The translations under genes were made by a program, and so were the position numbers. The notes under the pieces are model-generated. The model was not told the origin of the DNA. It was given only the letters and a program-made list of their open reading frames with translations, and did not search any database. From an uncultured Myxococcales bacterium (GTDB lineage Bacteria > Myxococcota_A > UBA9042), in contig CAISBR010000182.1 of NCBI GenBank assembly GCA_903883645.1, positions 37,708 to 101,707 of the forward strand: a stretch of 64,000 nucleotides of DNA. The letters are read 5' to 3'. Shown one piece after another: positions 29,138 through 38,081 of the stretch; position 1 is the stretch's first letter, and each line of letters opens with the position of its first letter.

Positions 29138-31453
29138 ATGCGGCACCAGCCGGCCGGGGGATTCGTGGCGCGTGTTTTGTTTGTTCAGCCGCCGTTGCTG
29201 CTTGCCAGCGACTTTATCGATTACCCGTACTTTGCCAACCTAGGTGTGTGGCAAGCCGCGGCTGGGCTGCGGCAGGCGGGCCATGCGGTGCAAGTGCTCG
29301 ACGCATTTTGCCAGCCGAACTCAGGGCTGCTGCTCGAAAAAGCGCCGCTCGTGCGCCTGGGGGTGCCACTGTCAGGGCTGCTGGCCAAGCTGCCGGCGCA
29401 GGGGCCCGATGTCGCCGTGATCGGCTATAGCCCTTGGCTGCGGGCGCGGGCGGCAACGGCAGACTTGGCCAAGCTAATTAAAGCATTGCGCGAGCGTTGG
29501 GCCGTTCCCGTGGTATTGGCGGACTGCGATGTGGGCGGCATGCACACAATTGCCTGGGATGTCGAGGCTTTAGATGAGGTTGGCGCCGATTTTGGTCTGC
29601 GCTTTGAGGCCGACGCCGCTCTGCCAGCCCTCGTCGCGCAGTTGGCCGCGGGCGAGAAGCCCAAAACTCGGCTGCTCCTTGGTGCCCCGATTGGCGACGA
29701 CCTCGACGGGCTGCCTTTGCCGGCCTACGACCTGATCGACCTGCCGGCGTACCAAAAGTTCTTGGATCGCTGCGGGTTGGCCAACCAAAAGCAAGAGATT
29801 TTTGCCTTGGGTGCCGGCGCGTTACCGGTCAAGACTTCGCGCGGCTGCAGCTTTGCGTGCAATTTTTGCACTTCGAACCCATGGGCCCGCGAGGGGCTGA
29901 CGGGCAAGAACTACCGTAGGCAAAGCAAAGAGTTGCTGGCCCAGCACGCTCGGCTGTGTCGCGAACAGCTCGGGATTGACCGCTGGGTGGTGCTCGACGA
30001 GCTGGTCAACGTCCATGCCGGCCACTTTGATGCGCTGCTCGATGTGGCGGAACAGTTCGATTTGCAACTCGATTTCCCCAACGGGATGCGGGCCGATCGG
30101 CTGACCGAGGCCCAGGTTGCGCGTATGGTGGGCCGGGTGCCGGTGCTGTCGATTTCGGCGGAATCGGCGGTCGAGCGCGTGGCCAATGACCTGATCGGCA
30201 AGCACTTTGATCTGCAGGCGACCGAGCGGGTGGCCGAGTGGTGCCAGCGCGCCGGCCTACCGCTGGTGGTGCACTGGATGATCGGCCAGCCGGGTGAGAC
30301 CCGGGCCGAAATCCTGCAAACGCTGAATACGGCTTGGGAAATCTTTGAGCGCTTTGACGCGCGACCGTTGCTGCAGTTCGCGACCCCGATCCTGGGCACG
30401 CGCCTGCACGCTACCGTGACCGCCCATGGCCTATGGGACAACCGCGAAGATCGCGATATTGGGCCGCTTTTTCAGGGTAAGCCGCTGCTGCGCGGGCCGG
30501 ACTGGACCCCGCGCGATCTGGCGATGGCCAAGCAGGTGTTCGAGGCCAAGCTCGAGGCCTGGGCGCCGCGAAAAGTCATCGTCAATACCACGTATATCTG
30601 CAATAATCATTGCATTTTTTGTGCTACAGGCAATCGCTCGGATTGGCACGGCCAGGCCGACGAGCAGCTGGAGTTCTTGGCCGACCGGCGCAAACAAGGC
30701 TTTGATCTGTGTGACTTCGACGGTGGCGAGCCGACGACCAACCCCGAGCTGTTTCGGCTGATTCGCTCGGCGCGGCAGATGGGCTACCGGGCGGTGAATC
30801 TGACCACCAACGGCCGAATGCTGTCGAACGTCAAAAACGCTGAGAAAATCGTTCGTTCGGGCGTTACTAGCCTGCTGGTGTCGCTGCACGGGCCGAACCC
30901 GGATGTCCACGACCGCAACGTGCAAGTCCGCGGAGCGTTTGTGCAAACCACCGCCGGTATCCGCAACGCGCGGCCGCTGTGCGAGAAGCTGGGCATCGAT
31001 TTTGGCGTCAACGTCACCCTGACGACGATCAACACGCCGTTTCTGATGGAGTATGGCGATTTGCTCATGGACATGGGGGTGAAGACCTGCAATATCCAGT
31101 TCTTGACGCCCTTTGGCCGGGCTAGTGCCGAGTGTCAGCCCGACCCGGCCGAGGCGGCGCGGCAGGCCATGGCGCTTATTGACCGCTACGGCAAGGATAT
31201 TCGCTTTCAAGTCATTAACTTGCCCATGTGTTTTATGCCGGGGTACGAAGAGTACGGGTTGAGCGATATCGGTAAGCTGCAGCGGCACATGCTGTTCGTA
31301 TCGATGGACGACGTGAACCTGTTCGACTATCTGCAGTCGCGGCGGCGCCACGAAGAAAAGTGTAAAACGTGCCTTTATTCAATAGCTTGTCAGGGCTTCT
31401 ACTACTGGCCCGACCAATGGCACGACGAGGCGCAGCAAAAGTTTGGCGACTAG
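29138..31453 (+). CDS. B12-binding-like protein with two complete radical-SAM domains
   Basis: A 771-residue protein. Residues about 10-190 look like a B12-binding-type Rossmann region (VLFVQPPLLLASDFIDYPYF). A first radical-SAM domain has TSRGCSFACNFC (C237, C241, C244). A second complete domain starts near residue 470 with CNNHCIFC (C488, C492, C495) and contains DFDGGEPTTNPELF and NLTTNGRM. The C-terminus has CKTCLYSIACQGF, a twitch/SPASM-like auxiliary cluster motif. Two intact radical-SAM domains in one chain are uncommon. The start is ATG 29138; a GTG at 29165 preceded by GGGGG is a plausible alternative. It is divergent from the TPR gene. The reaction is unknown; peptide or lipid modification is possible. 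Confidence 0.88.
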   Translation: MRHQPAGGFVARVLFVQPPLLLASDFIDYPYFANLGVWQAAAGLRQAGHAVQVLDAFCQPNSGLLLEKAPLVRLGVPLSGLLAKLPAQGPDVAVIGYSPWLRARAATADLAKLIKALRERWAVPVVLADCDVGGMHTIAWDVEALDEVGADFGLRFEADAALPALVAQLAAGEKPKTRLLLGAPIGDDLDGLPLPAYDLIDLPAYQKFLDRCGLANQKQEIFALGAGALPVKTSRGCSFACNFCTSNPWAREGLTGKNYRRQSKELLAQHARLCREQLGIDRWVVLDELVNVHAGHFDALLDVAEQFDLQLDFPNGMRADRLTEAQVARMVGRVPVLSISAESAVERVANDLIGKHFDLQATERVAEWCQRAGLPLVVHWMIGQPGETRAEILQTLNTAWEIFERFDARPLLQFATPILGTRLHATVTAHGLWDNREDRDIGPLFQGKPLLRGPDWTPRDLAMAKQVFEAKLEAWAPRKVIVNTTYICNNHCIFCATGNRSDWHGQADEQLEFLADRRKQGFDLCDFDGGEPTTNPELFRLIRSARQMGYRAVNLTTNGRMLSNVKNAEKIVRSGVTSLLVSLHGPNPDVHDRNVQVRGAFVQTTAGIRNARPLCEKLGIDFGVNVTLTTINTPFLMEYGDLLMDMGVKTCNIQFLTPFGRASAECQPDPAEAARQAMALIDRYGKDIRFQVINLPMCFMPGYEEYGLSDIGKLQRHMLFVSMDDVNLFDYLQSRRRHEEKCKTCLYSIACQGFYYWPDQWHDEAQQKFGD

Positions 31454-32119
31454 CTAGCTAAGAAAATCGCGGCCTTCGTTGGGCTGCCACGGCCAGCCTG
31501 GCGGATCGGGTGCGACAAAGCTCAGGCGCTCGCTGCGGGTCGGGTGATCGATGTCGAGCCGCCGCGCTAGCAGTGCAATGCTCTGATCTTGAAGTGGATT
31601 CTTGGCGCCGTAGCGCAGATCGCCCAGAACCGGCCAGCCGCGGCTCGCCAGCTGCACCCGGATTTGATGCTTGCGGCCACTGTGCAGATCGACCTCAAGC
31701 CAGGTGCGGTCGCCGCGGTGCTCCAGGGTGCGGTAGTGGAGCGACGAGGCTGAACCGCTTGAAACTACGCGAGTTCCTCGTTCGTCGCTGAAGAGCTGGT
31801 CGTGGAGCTCAGCCGCCGGCGGTTCGGGCTGGCCCAGCACCACGACTTCGTAGCGCTTATGGGTGGTACGGCTCCGAAATTGCTCTGAAAGTCGCGCAGC
31901 CGCTTTGCTAGTGCGGGCCAGCACGACGACCCCGCGCGCGGGCCGATCCAGCCGGTGCACCAGACCCACAAACACCTCGCCGGGCTTAGAATACTCCTTC
32001 TTGATCCATGCCTTGGCCAAGGTGAGCAGGTCGATGTCGCCGCTAGCATCGGCTTGAACGGGCAGCCCAGCCGGCTTATAGACCACCAGCAAGTGATTAT
32101 CGACGTAAAGAATCTGCAT
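31454..32119 (-). CDS. RluA-family pseudouridine synthase
   Basis: A 221-residue RNA pseudouridine synthase made only of the catalytic domain, without an S4 domain. Motifs: ILYVDNHLLVVYKPAGLPVQ, the catalytic Asp in GLVHRLDRPARGVVVLART, and GRKHQIRVQLASRGWPVLGD. The short form suggests a TruC, RluA or RluC-like substrate, not resolved here. The ATG at 32119 was chosen to fit the family start; the frame is open 30 codons further upstream. Its stop codon directly abuts the stop codon of the convergent double radical-SAM gene (TAGCTA). Confidence 0.87.
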   Translation of the reverse strand: MQILYVDNHLLVVYKPAGLPVQADASGDIDLLTLAKAWIKKEYSKPGEVFVGLVHRLDRPARGVVVLARTSKAAARLSEQFRSRTTHKRYEVVVLGQPEPPAAELHDQLFSDERGTRVVSSGSASSLHYRTLEHRGDRTWLEVDLHSGRKHQIRVQLASRGWPVLGDLRYGAKNPLQDQSIALLARRLDIDHPTRSERLSFVAPDPPGWPWQPNEGRDFLS

Positions 32120-32264
32120 GGGCGCCCCGGCTTGCGCGATCGCGGGCAAATCGTAACAGGTTTGCGCCGGTCCTGCTGCGCCGCTATGCTTCTCGCGGAT
32201 TTGCCCCACCGCCGAGGTTGCGACGCGCTACTCCCGAATTCACTGCAACTTCCTGTTTGCGCTG

Positions 32265-33647
32265 TTGATCGCCGCGAGCGTGACGGGTTTGGCCTGCAGC
32301 CACACCAACTCTGTTGCGGTGTCGGTGTGCCGCGACCCGGTGACGAAGCTGTGCGTCGCCTGCCCAGAGACGAATATCTGTGTTGATCCAGTATCTTGCG
32401 AGATCATCTTCTGCCATGCCGACATCGCCTTTGGCCACAACGACGCCAGCGATGCCACCGCGACTAGCGATGGGGGCGGCCAAGATGGCGCGGGCAGCGA
32501 TGCGAGCAGTCTCGATGTGTCGATGGATGCCAATGAAGTGCTTGATACATCGACAGATCAGAGTGATTCGGGCCCCGTCGACACCGGCCCCGACGCGAGC
32601 GTATGTGGGCCGGGGCAAAGTCGCTGCCTGGGCAACTCGATTCAAAACTGCTCGGTTGGTCAATGGGTTACCGTCGCAGCGTGCAATGCAGACCTGACGT
32701 GCGAAAACGCGGCGTGCACCTGCAAGAACAGCTGTGCGGCCACCAACCTGGTCGAGTGCGTGGCCGGCGCGGCGGCGGTGCATAGCTGCAACAAAACCCC
32801 GTCGGGTTGCTTAGTTTGGGGCGATGCGGTCGCCTGCGGTGCCGGCCAGAGCTGCAGCTTGGGGCAATGCTCCGCGCCGATCGGCTGCAGTCCACCGTGC
32901 GGCGCGAACCAGCTGTGCCAAAACGGCAGCTGCGTCCCCGTGGCGGGCGGTGCGCTCACCTGCTCGCAACTCGCTGCATGTATAGGAAATTGTCCGGCAA
33001 GCGATGCCAACTGCCCCAGCAACTGCAAGGCGCAAGGCAGCTCGTCGGGCCTAACGCTGCTGAACAGCTACCAGGGCTGCCTAAAGGCCGTATGCAAGTC
33101 GCTGGCCGATCAGGGTAAAGTCAACGAAACCATGCTGTGCATCTACTCAAACTGTTTTGCAGAACAGCAAGCGTGCATCGGCTCGGGCAGCGGCGACTGC
33201 AAGAAAATGTCGGACTGCATGGCCACTTGCGGCGGTTCGGCCACCTGTAGCAACAACTGCAACGCCGGCGCTAGTCAGCAAGGTGCCAAAGATTATTACG
33301 GTTTACTCACTTGCATCGACAACCAGTGCGGCTCGCTCAGCGGCCAGGCCCAGCTGACTTGTGCCCAAAATGGCTGCAAGAGCCTGTGGGACGGCTGCTT
33401 CCCCACCGCACCAGTCCTCTATACCAGCTGCGCGCAAGTTGCGAATTGTCAGGCCAATTGCAACGGCAACGTGACGTGTGCCAAGGCGTGCACGGCGGCG
33501 GCGAGCCCCAAAGCCCAGGCCGACGTCAATGCGTTTATCGACTGCCGCGACAACAAGTGTGGCAGCTACTGCGGCGGCGGCAGTTCGACCAACTGCGCGA
33601 CGTGTGTCCAGATCTACTGCGCCAACGAGCTCGCGGCTTGTAGCTAG
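32265..33647 (+). CDS. Cys-rich lipoprotein of unknown function, start uncertain
   Basis: The 460-residue frame begins at TTG 32265, but the obvious signal peptide core starts earlier in the same frame (NFLFALLIAASVTGLAC, lipobox TGLAC). The in-frame stop at 32154 leaves no ATG, GTG or TTG before that core, so the true start is either a rare codon (ATT 32238) or hidden by a frameshift. After an Asp/Ser-rich linker, the protein has Cys-rich blocks: CGPGQSRCLGNSIQNC, then CGANQLCQNGSC. Three related C-terminal units share the spacing C..L..C...C....C...C, each ending near CIDNQC or CRDNKC. No family is recognised with confidence. RNase P RNA follows within 30 bases. Confidence 0.75.
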   Translation: MIAASVTGLACSHTNSVAVSVCRDPVTKLCVACPETNICVDPVSCEIIFCHADIAFGHNDASDATATSDGGGQDGAGSDASSLDVSMDANEVLDTSTDQSDSGPVDTGPDASVCGPGQSRCLGNSIQNCSVGQWVTVAACNADLTCENAACTCKNSCAATNLVECVAGAAAVHSCNKTPSGCLVWGDAVACGAGQSCSLGQCSAPIGCSPPCGANQLCQNGSCVPVAGGALTCSQLAACIGNCPASDANCPSNCKAQGSSSGLTLLNSYQGCLKAVCKSLADQGKVNETMLCIYSNCFAEQQACIGSGSGDCKKMSDCMATCGGSATCSNNCNAGASQQGAKDYYGLLTCIDNQCGSLSGQAQLTCAQNGCKSLWDGCFPTAPVLYTSCAQVANCQANCNGNVTCAKACTAAASPKAQADVNAFIDCRDNKCGSYCGGGSSTNCATCVQIYCANELAACS

Positions 33648-33666
33648 CCGTGGTGGGCCCTACACT
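33638..33666 (+). promoter_or_regulatory. possible sigma-70-type promoter for RNase P RNA
   Basis: TTGTAG, a 17-base spacer and TACACT lie seven bases before the predicted 5' end of the RNase P RNA. The -35 box overlaps the last codons of the preceding lipoprotein gene. The spacing is ideal but the boxes are only moderate matches. Confidence 0.4.
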
Positions 33667-33673
33667 GCCCGCC

Positions 33674-34081
33674 GAGCAGCGGGTGGCCAGGTGGCCGCTG
33701 GCTGGGGCTTCGGCCCGTAATCCAGAGGAAAGTCCGGGCTCCACAGGGCAGGGTGCCGGCTAACAGCCGGCGGGGGCGACCCCAGGGAACAGTGCCACAG
33801 AAAGCAATCCGCGCCCCCGACGTAAGTCCGCGGCGTAAGGGTGAAAGCGTGCGGTAAGAGCGCACGGTCTGCGGCGGCAACGTCGCTTTCGGCAAACCCC
33901 ACCTGGAGCAAGATCAAATGGCAGGCGCAGCGGCTGCAAAGCCGCCGGAGGGTGACCCGCCCGAGCTTGCTGGTCGATCGCTCGAGGGCGCAAGTAACTG
34001 CGCTCCCAGATGAATGGTCACCACTGCGGGGCTGGCAACGGCTGCGCAGAACAGAACCCGGCTTATCGCTGCCCGCTGCTC
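33674..34081 (+). ncRNA. rnpB: RNase P RNA, bacterial type A
   Basis: About 408 bases. The ends pair as helix P1: GAGCAGCGGG at the 5' end with CCCGCTGCTC at the 3' end. The conserved core GAGGAAAGTCCGGGCTCC starts at 33725 and is followed by ACAGGGCAGGGTGCC. The P15 loop GGAGGGTGACCC supplies the GGT that pairs with the tRNA CCA end. The 3' conserved region CAGAACCCGGCTTATCG is at about 34052. This is the catalytic RNA that removes tRNA 5' leaders. It lies between a lipoprotein gene and aroA; no T-run terminator is seen before aroA. Confidence 0.97.
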
Positions 34082-34112
34082 GCTCCTTTGTTATTCGCTC
34101 GCGGAGCCTTTG

Positions 34113-35411
34113 ATGCCGCGCTTTACGTTTGCCCAGCCGACTCGCCTTCGCGGCCAAGTTCCGCTGCTCGGCGACAAGTCGATCTCGCACCGCGCGCTGC
34201 TGTTTTCGGCCCTGGCCCAGGGGCCCACGCGGGTGCACGGCTTGTCGATAGGCGGTGATGTCGCAAGTACCGCGCAGTGTTTGGCCCAGTTAGGCGTGGC
34301 AGTGTCGCGCGCCGACAAGGTGACGCTGGTGCAGGGGCTGCGCGATTGGAGTTCGCCCACGGGTGTGCTCGATTGTGGCAATTCGGGAACGACCATGCGG
34401 CTTTTGCTGGGGGCGCTGGCCGGGCAAGCGGGCATTCGCGCTCAGCTGACCGGCGATGCCTCACTGCGGCGGCGACCGATGCGGCGTGTCGAGGCACCCT
34501 TGTGTCAAATGGGCGCGCGGATTGAGCTTTCGCCCGAAGGCACGGCCCCTGTGCAGCTCTGGGGGCAGCCCCTGCACGGCGCCGACCTGACGCTGCCCGT
34601 GGCGAGTGCGCAGGTCAAAACGGCCATCTTGCTTGCCGGGTTGCGTGCCAGTGGTCCGACCCGAGTCGCCGAGCCGTTGCCGAGCCGCGACCACAGCGAG
34701 CGGGCTTTGCGGGCCATGGGCGCGGACATCCGCTATCACGACGGTGCATGGCAGATTGCGCCGGGGCCGCTGCAGAGCTTGGGGCTGTGGGAAATTCCAG
34801 GCGATCCGTCGTCTGCCGCCTTTGCCGCGCTGGCCACTCTGTTGCACCCGAATGCCGAAGTAGTTGTGCCCCAGCTGTGCTGCAACCCGACGCGACTGGG
34901 CTGGTTGTGCGTGGTCGAGCGTATGGGCGCCCGCTGCCAGCTGCGCGACCTGGGCGAGATGGCGGGCGAGCCTGTTGGGCAGTTGCTCTGCCAGTCTAGC
35001 GACTTGCATGGCGTGACTGTGGCCGCGACCGAGGTGCCGGGCCTCATCGACGAGGTGCCGATCCTGGCCCTAGCGGCGGCGGCGGCTCAGGGCACTACGC
35101 GATTTTGCAGCGTAGGCGAACTGCGCCACAAAGAGAGCGATCGACTTGCGGAAACTCTCCGTCTTTTAGCTATGTTGGGCGTCTCGGCCCACAGTGAGGG
35201 CGACGACCTGATCGTGCAAGGCTGCGGCTCGCCCCATTTTTGGCGGCAGCTGCCATTCGAATTCGACGCGGGCCTCGACCATCGCATGGCCATGACGGCC
35301 GCGGTGGCTGGCCTTGTCGGACCCGCGGCAGTGACGCTCGCCGATACGCAAGCGATTGCGACGTCGTGGCCAGGATTTATCGAGTTATTCCAGACGCTTA
35401 CTGTTGCATAA
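34113..35411 (+). CDS. aroA: 3-phosphoshikimate 1-carboxyvinyltransferase (EPSP synthase)
   Basis: A 432-residue cytoplasmic enzyme joining phosphoenolpyruvate to shikimate-3-phosphate, the sixth step of chorismate synthesis. Family motifs: LLGDKSISHRALLFSALAQG (substrate-binding Lys and Ser), LDCGNSGTTMRLLLGAL, GDASLRRRPM, and the C-terminal RHKESDRLAETLRLL and DHRMAMTAA. The length is normal. GGAG lies seven bases before the ATG. The frame runs upstream into the RNase P RNA gene, which is not coding. aroE lies 3 kb downstream, but the two are not in one operon. Confidence 0.96.
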   Translation: MPRFTFAQPTRLRGQVPLLGDKSISHRALLFSALAQGPTRVHGLSIGGDVASTAQCLAQLGVAVSRADKVTLVQGLRDWSSPTGVLDCGNSGTTMRLLLGALAGQAGIRAQLTGDASLRRRPMRRVEAPLCQMGARIELSPEGTAPVQLWGQPLHGADLTLPVASAQVKTAILLAGLRASGPTRVAEPLPSRDHSERALRAMGADIRYHDGAWQIAPGPLQSLGLWEIPGDPSSAAFAALATLLHPNAEVVVPQLCCNPTRLGWLCVVERMGARCQLRDLGEMAGEPVGQLLCQSSDLHGVTVAATEVPGLIDEVPILALAAAAAQGTTRFCSVGELRHKESDRLAETLRLLAMLGVSAHSEGDDLIVQGCGSPHFWRQLPFEFDAGLDHRMAMTAAVAGLVGPAAVTLADTQAIATSWPGFIELFQTLTVA

Positions 35412-35420
35412 CGCAAGACG

Positions 35421-36674
35421 TCAGCGGCGCCGCCGCTGCGGCCGTCCGCGCTGCGACATGCGACCACGGTCGAGCGGATTACCCTGCAAAGTTAGGGTGC
35501 CGTCTTCTTCGCGGCGCACGTGCGACAAAGCGAAACGCAGCGCGATGCTGTCTTCGAGGTCGTGGCGCTCTTCACTCTGGGCGAAAAGCGTACTGATCGG
35601 CTGACGATCATTACGCAATTCTTCGAACATGGGCATCGCCATGATGTTCGGATCGGGCCCCTTGGCGCGGTTGCCGTTCACCAGACGATCGAGGTCGAGG
35701 TCGTTGCGGTCGCGGTGCCGCTGCTGCCGCCGGCTATCGATGCCGTAAATAATCGCCACAGGGTCGTGGGTTGGCTGGATATCTTCCGCGTTGGCGGGCA
35801 TGCACAGCGCCTGCAGCAGCTCGTCGCGGTTCATGCGGTTGCCGCGGTTGTCGCCCGGGCGCTCTTGCGGGTCGAAGCGAGTCGCCGGCCGCTTGGTCTT
35901 GGCGCCGCGGACCGCAACGGCCTCTTTGGGCGCGACTTCGCGGCTCCGCTCGCGGGGTTGACGCTCCTGCCGCGGCTCATTGGTCTGGGCCCGCATATCG
36001 GGCTCGCTGATCGCTTCGGCAGCGGGTGTGGCTGCTCGCCGCGGCGCAGGGGGGGTAAAGCCAATCTCGGCAGGCCAAGCGCGGCCCGCGCGCAGTCCGT
36101 CGACCAAAGCAGCTTGATCGGCTGGGGGCGTGGCAAAAACCGTCGCGACACTGCCGAACCAGGCGTCTGCTGGCGTGGCGCCGCTGCCACCGACGCACGC
36201 AAGTCGAGCGACCTGAGCCGTGCGCAGCGCAGCCTCGTCGAGACAATGCTCAGCCCCACCTAGGGCCAGGACGGCCACGGCTCCGCGCACCGCACGCCAC
36301 TCGGCATCGCCCGCGACCGGCACGGCCACTACGGCGCCGCCCTGCTCGGCAAAGGCTTGCACGACAGCCTCAGCACGGTACGGGGCATCGCCCAGCGCGC
36401 GCCAGCCTTGCTCGGCAAACCAGCCCTGCGCCTGCTGCGGAAAGCAGAGCAGTGGCCCGTCGTCGCAAGCCAGCTCTACGCCGACGAAAAAGCGCACACC
36501 CGTCGCAGCGCTCAATTCGGCCAAGTCGGGCGGTACAATCGCGCGATCGTCGCCCAGCACCGCCAAGCCATCGAGCCCGCGCGCCTGCGCTTGCACAGCC
36601 AGCAGCTCAAAATCTGCAGAATCGTTCGCGGACCAGACCGGACGTGCGCGAAGGTCAATCAATACTGCGCTCAC
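35421..36674 (-). CDS. degenerate PHP-like domain protein with basic C-terminal tail
   Basis: A 417-residue protein starting at GTG, with GGAG five bases upstream. Residues 1-220 follow the layout of a PHP (polymerase/histidinol phosphatase) domain: LIDLRARPVWSAND where the family has DLHxHS..SDG, ELLAVQAQARGLDGLAVLGD where it has GLD.IAITDHD, then FFVGVELAC. The metal-binding histidines of the HxH and DHD motifs are replaced, so metal-dependent hydrolysis is unlikely. The rest is low-complexity, charged and basic, with an ordered segment (NRDELLQALCMPANAEDIQP; RHDLEDSIALRFALSHV) and an Arg-rich end (RGRPQRRRR). The role is unknown; nucleic-acid binding by the tail is possible. Convergent with aroA. 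Confidence 0.7.
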   Translation of the reverse strand: MSAVLIDLRARPVWSANDSADFELLAVQAQARGLDGLAVLGDDRAIVPPDLAELSAATGVRFFVGVELACDDGPLLCFPQQAQGWFAEQGWRALGDAPYRAEAVVQAFAEQGGAVVAVPVAGDAEWRAVRGAVAVLALGGAEHCLDEAALRTAQVARLACVGGSGATPADAWFGSVATVFATPPADQAALVDGLRAGRAWPAEIGFTPPAPRRAATPAAEAISEPDMRAQTNEPRQERQPRERSREVAPKEAVAVRGAKTKRPATRFDPQERPGDNRGNRMNRDELLQALCMPANAEDIQPTHDPVAIIYGIDSRRQQRHRDRNDLDLDRLVNGNRAKGPDPNIMAMPMFEELRNDRQPISTLFAQSEERHDLEDSIALRFALSHVRREEDGTLTLQGNPLDRGRMSQRGRPQRRRR

Positions 36675-37154
36675 CCTGACTCCATCTCGACGCCGTACGC
36701 CGGGCGCCTTTGGTTGCGGTCCGCTGCAAAAATCGCGCGGTCCGCTTATCGCAACTACCCACATCGGCGCGCCAGTCGACCCAATTGCGCGGTCAGCGGT
36801 CACCTTGTGGGTTGTTATCCAGTGTCGGCTGGTGCCTTGCTTGGGCGTTACCGCCTGCGGCGCCACTTTGTTGTCGAGCCGACTTAGCGATCGGCCGATG
36901 CAGTGATCGTCCGATGCAGTGACCGTCCGGTGCAGTGACGGGCCGATCCGCCGGGGTGTGAACCACATCGTGAGGTCCACGCCCGTCTTCGCAGTATACC
37001 TTTGCTTGCACGCCCCGCCAAGAGGGGGCCATCGCGTCATTTTGCGCCTTGGGGCTGGCCGCCTCGCGCGCCGTTTGACAAGCCGCACTTCCTGCGCTTC
37101 CCTTGCGCGCTACTGGCCGCCTCGCTGCTCTGGCCAGATCGAGCAGGGAGCCCT
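36675..37154. other. 480-bp divergent intergenic region with tandem repeats
   Basis: Separates the PHP-like gene and ribF, which point away from each other, so it should hold both promoters. Open frames through it lack recognisable homology. The main structure is the 16-bp tandem repeat listed separately. The last bases carry GGGAG before the TTG start of ribF. Confidence 0.6.
36891..36938. repeat. three 16-bp tandem repeats in the ribF upstream region
   Basis: Units TCGGCCGATGCAGTGA, TCGTCCGATGCAGTGA and CCGTCCGGTGCAGTGA follow one another without gaps. The first overlaps a 10-bp palindrome (ATCGGCCGAT, 36890-36899). A partial fourth unit (CGGGCCGATCC) follows. This spacing could be an iterated operator or a simple decayed tandem array. 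Confidence 0.75.
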
Positions 37155-38081
37155 TTGCAAATCATTCGCGAGATCGACGCCGCCACCTCGCCGGTAGCCT
37201 CTGCGGTGACGTTTGGCAACTTCGACGGCGTGCATGTGGGCCACCGCGCTCTGCTCGGTCATGTGCGCGCTGAGGCCGACCGCCTGGGTGGGCCGGCGGT
37301 GGTGGTCACCTTTGACCCGCACCCCCTGAGTGTGCTGCGGCCAGAGCGCGCACCGCAGGCCATCGACAGCCTAGAGCTGCGCCTAGATAACTTGGAGAAG
37401 TGCGGAGTTGACCTGGCCGTGGTGATGCACTTTGACGGCGCGATCGCGAAGCGCAGTGCCCTGTGGTTCGCCCGCGACGTGCTTTTCGGCAACTTGCACG
37501 CCCGGTCGCTCGTGGTCGGGCCCGATACGCGCTTTGGCCACGGCGGCCAGGGCGATGTGCAGCTGTTGCGCCTGGTTGCAGCCAAACTGGGCGCGCCGGT
37601 GCAGGAGTGGGCGGGCGTGTCGGCGGCGGGCGAAGTTGTGTCCTCGTCGCGCATCCGGCGTGCGATCACGGCGGGCCAGGTTGAACTGGCGGCCGAACTG
37701 TTGGCGCGGCCCTTCACGCTGGCAGGCGCGATTGTGCATGGCGACCACCGTGGGCGCACCATAGGCTTCGCTACCGCTAACCTTGATGCTTTGCAGCAGA
37801 TTCAGCCTGCTCCTGGGGTGTACGCCTGTCGCTTGCAGAGCGCCGACGGCGCGTGGCACCCGGCGGTGACCAACTGCGGTATGCGCCCCACATTCGATGG
37901 ACAACGCTGGCAAGTAGAGGCGCATCTTCTTGATTGGCAAGGTGATTTGTACGGTCAGCAATGCCGGTTGGCGTTTGTGCAACACCTGCGCGGCGAAGAG
38001 CGCTTTGCCTCGCTAGAGGCACTGGTGGCGCAGATTGGCAAAGATGCCGCGCAAGCCCGCACTATTCTCGGAAGTCTCTGA
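37155..38081 (+). CDS. ribF: bifunctional riboflavin kinase / FAD synthetase
   Basis: A 308-residue enzyme converting riboflavin to FMN and then FAD. The N-terminal nucleotidyltransferase domain has AVTFGNFDGVHVGHRALL and SSSRIRRAI. The C-terminal flavokinase domain has GDHRGRTIGFATANL and VTNCGMRPTF. The TTG start is preceded by GGGAG and gives the normal family length; the upstream extension is not conserved. It overlaps the aroE start by one base (TGATG), so the two are translationally coupled. Confidence 0.95.
   Translation: MQIIREIDAATSPVASAVTFGNFDGVHVGHRALLGHVRAEADRLGGPAVVVTFDPHPLSVLRPERAPQAIDSLELRLDNLEKCGVDLAVVMHFDGAIAKRSALWFARDVLFGNLHARSLVVGPDTRFGHGGQGDVQLLRLVAAKLGAPVQEWAGVSAAGEVVSSSRIRRAITAGQVELAAELLARPFTLAGAIVHGDHRGRTIGFATANLDALQQIQPAPGVYACRLQSADGAWHPAVTNCGMRPTFDGQRWQVEAHLLDWQGDLYGQQCRLAFVQHLRGEERFASLEALVAQIGKDAAQARTILGSL

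Noticed and set aside
33660..34238. Minus-strand open frames of 60-190 codons over the RNase P RNA
   Set aside because: The region is fully explained by the conserved RNase P RNA core and paired ends; these frames have no homology signal.
37002..37154. N-terminal extension of ribF from an upstream start
   Set aside because: The extra 51 residues are not part of the family, and the TTG at 37155 has GGGAG before it and gives the normal length.
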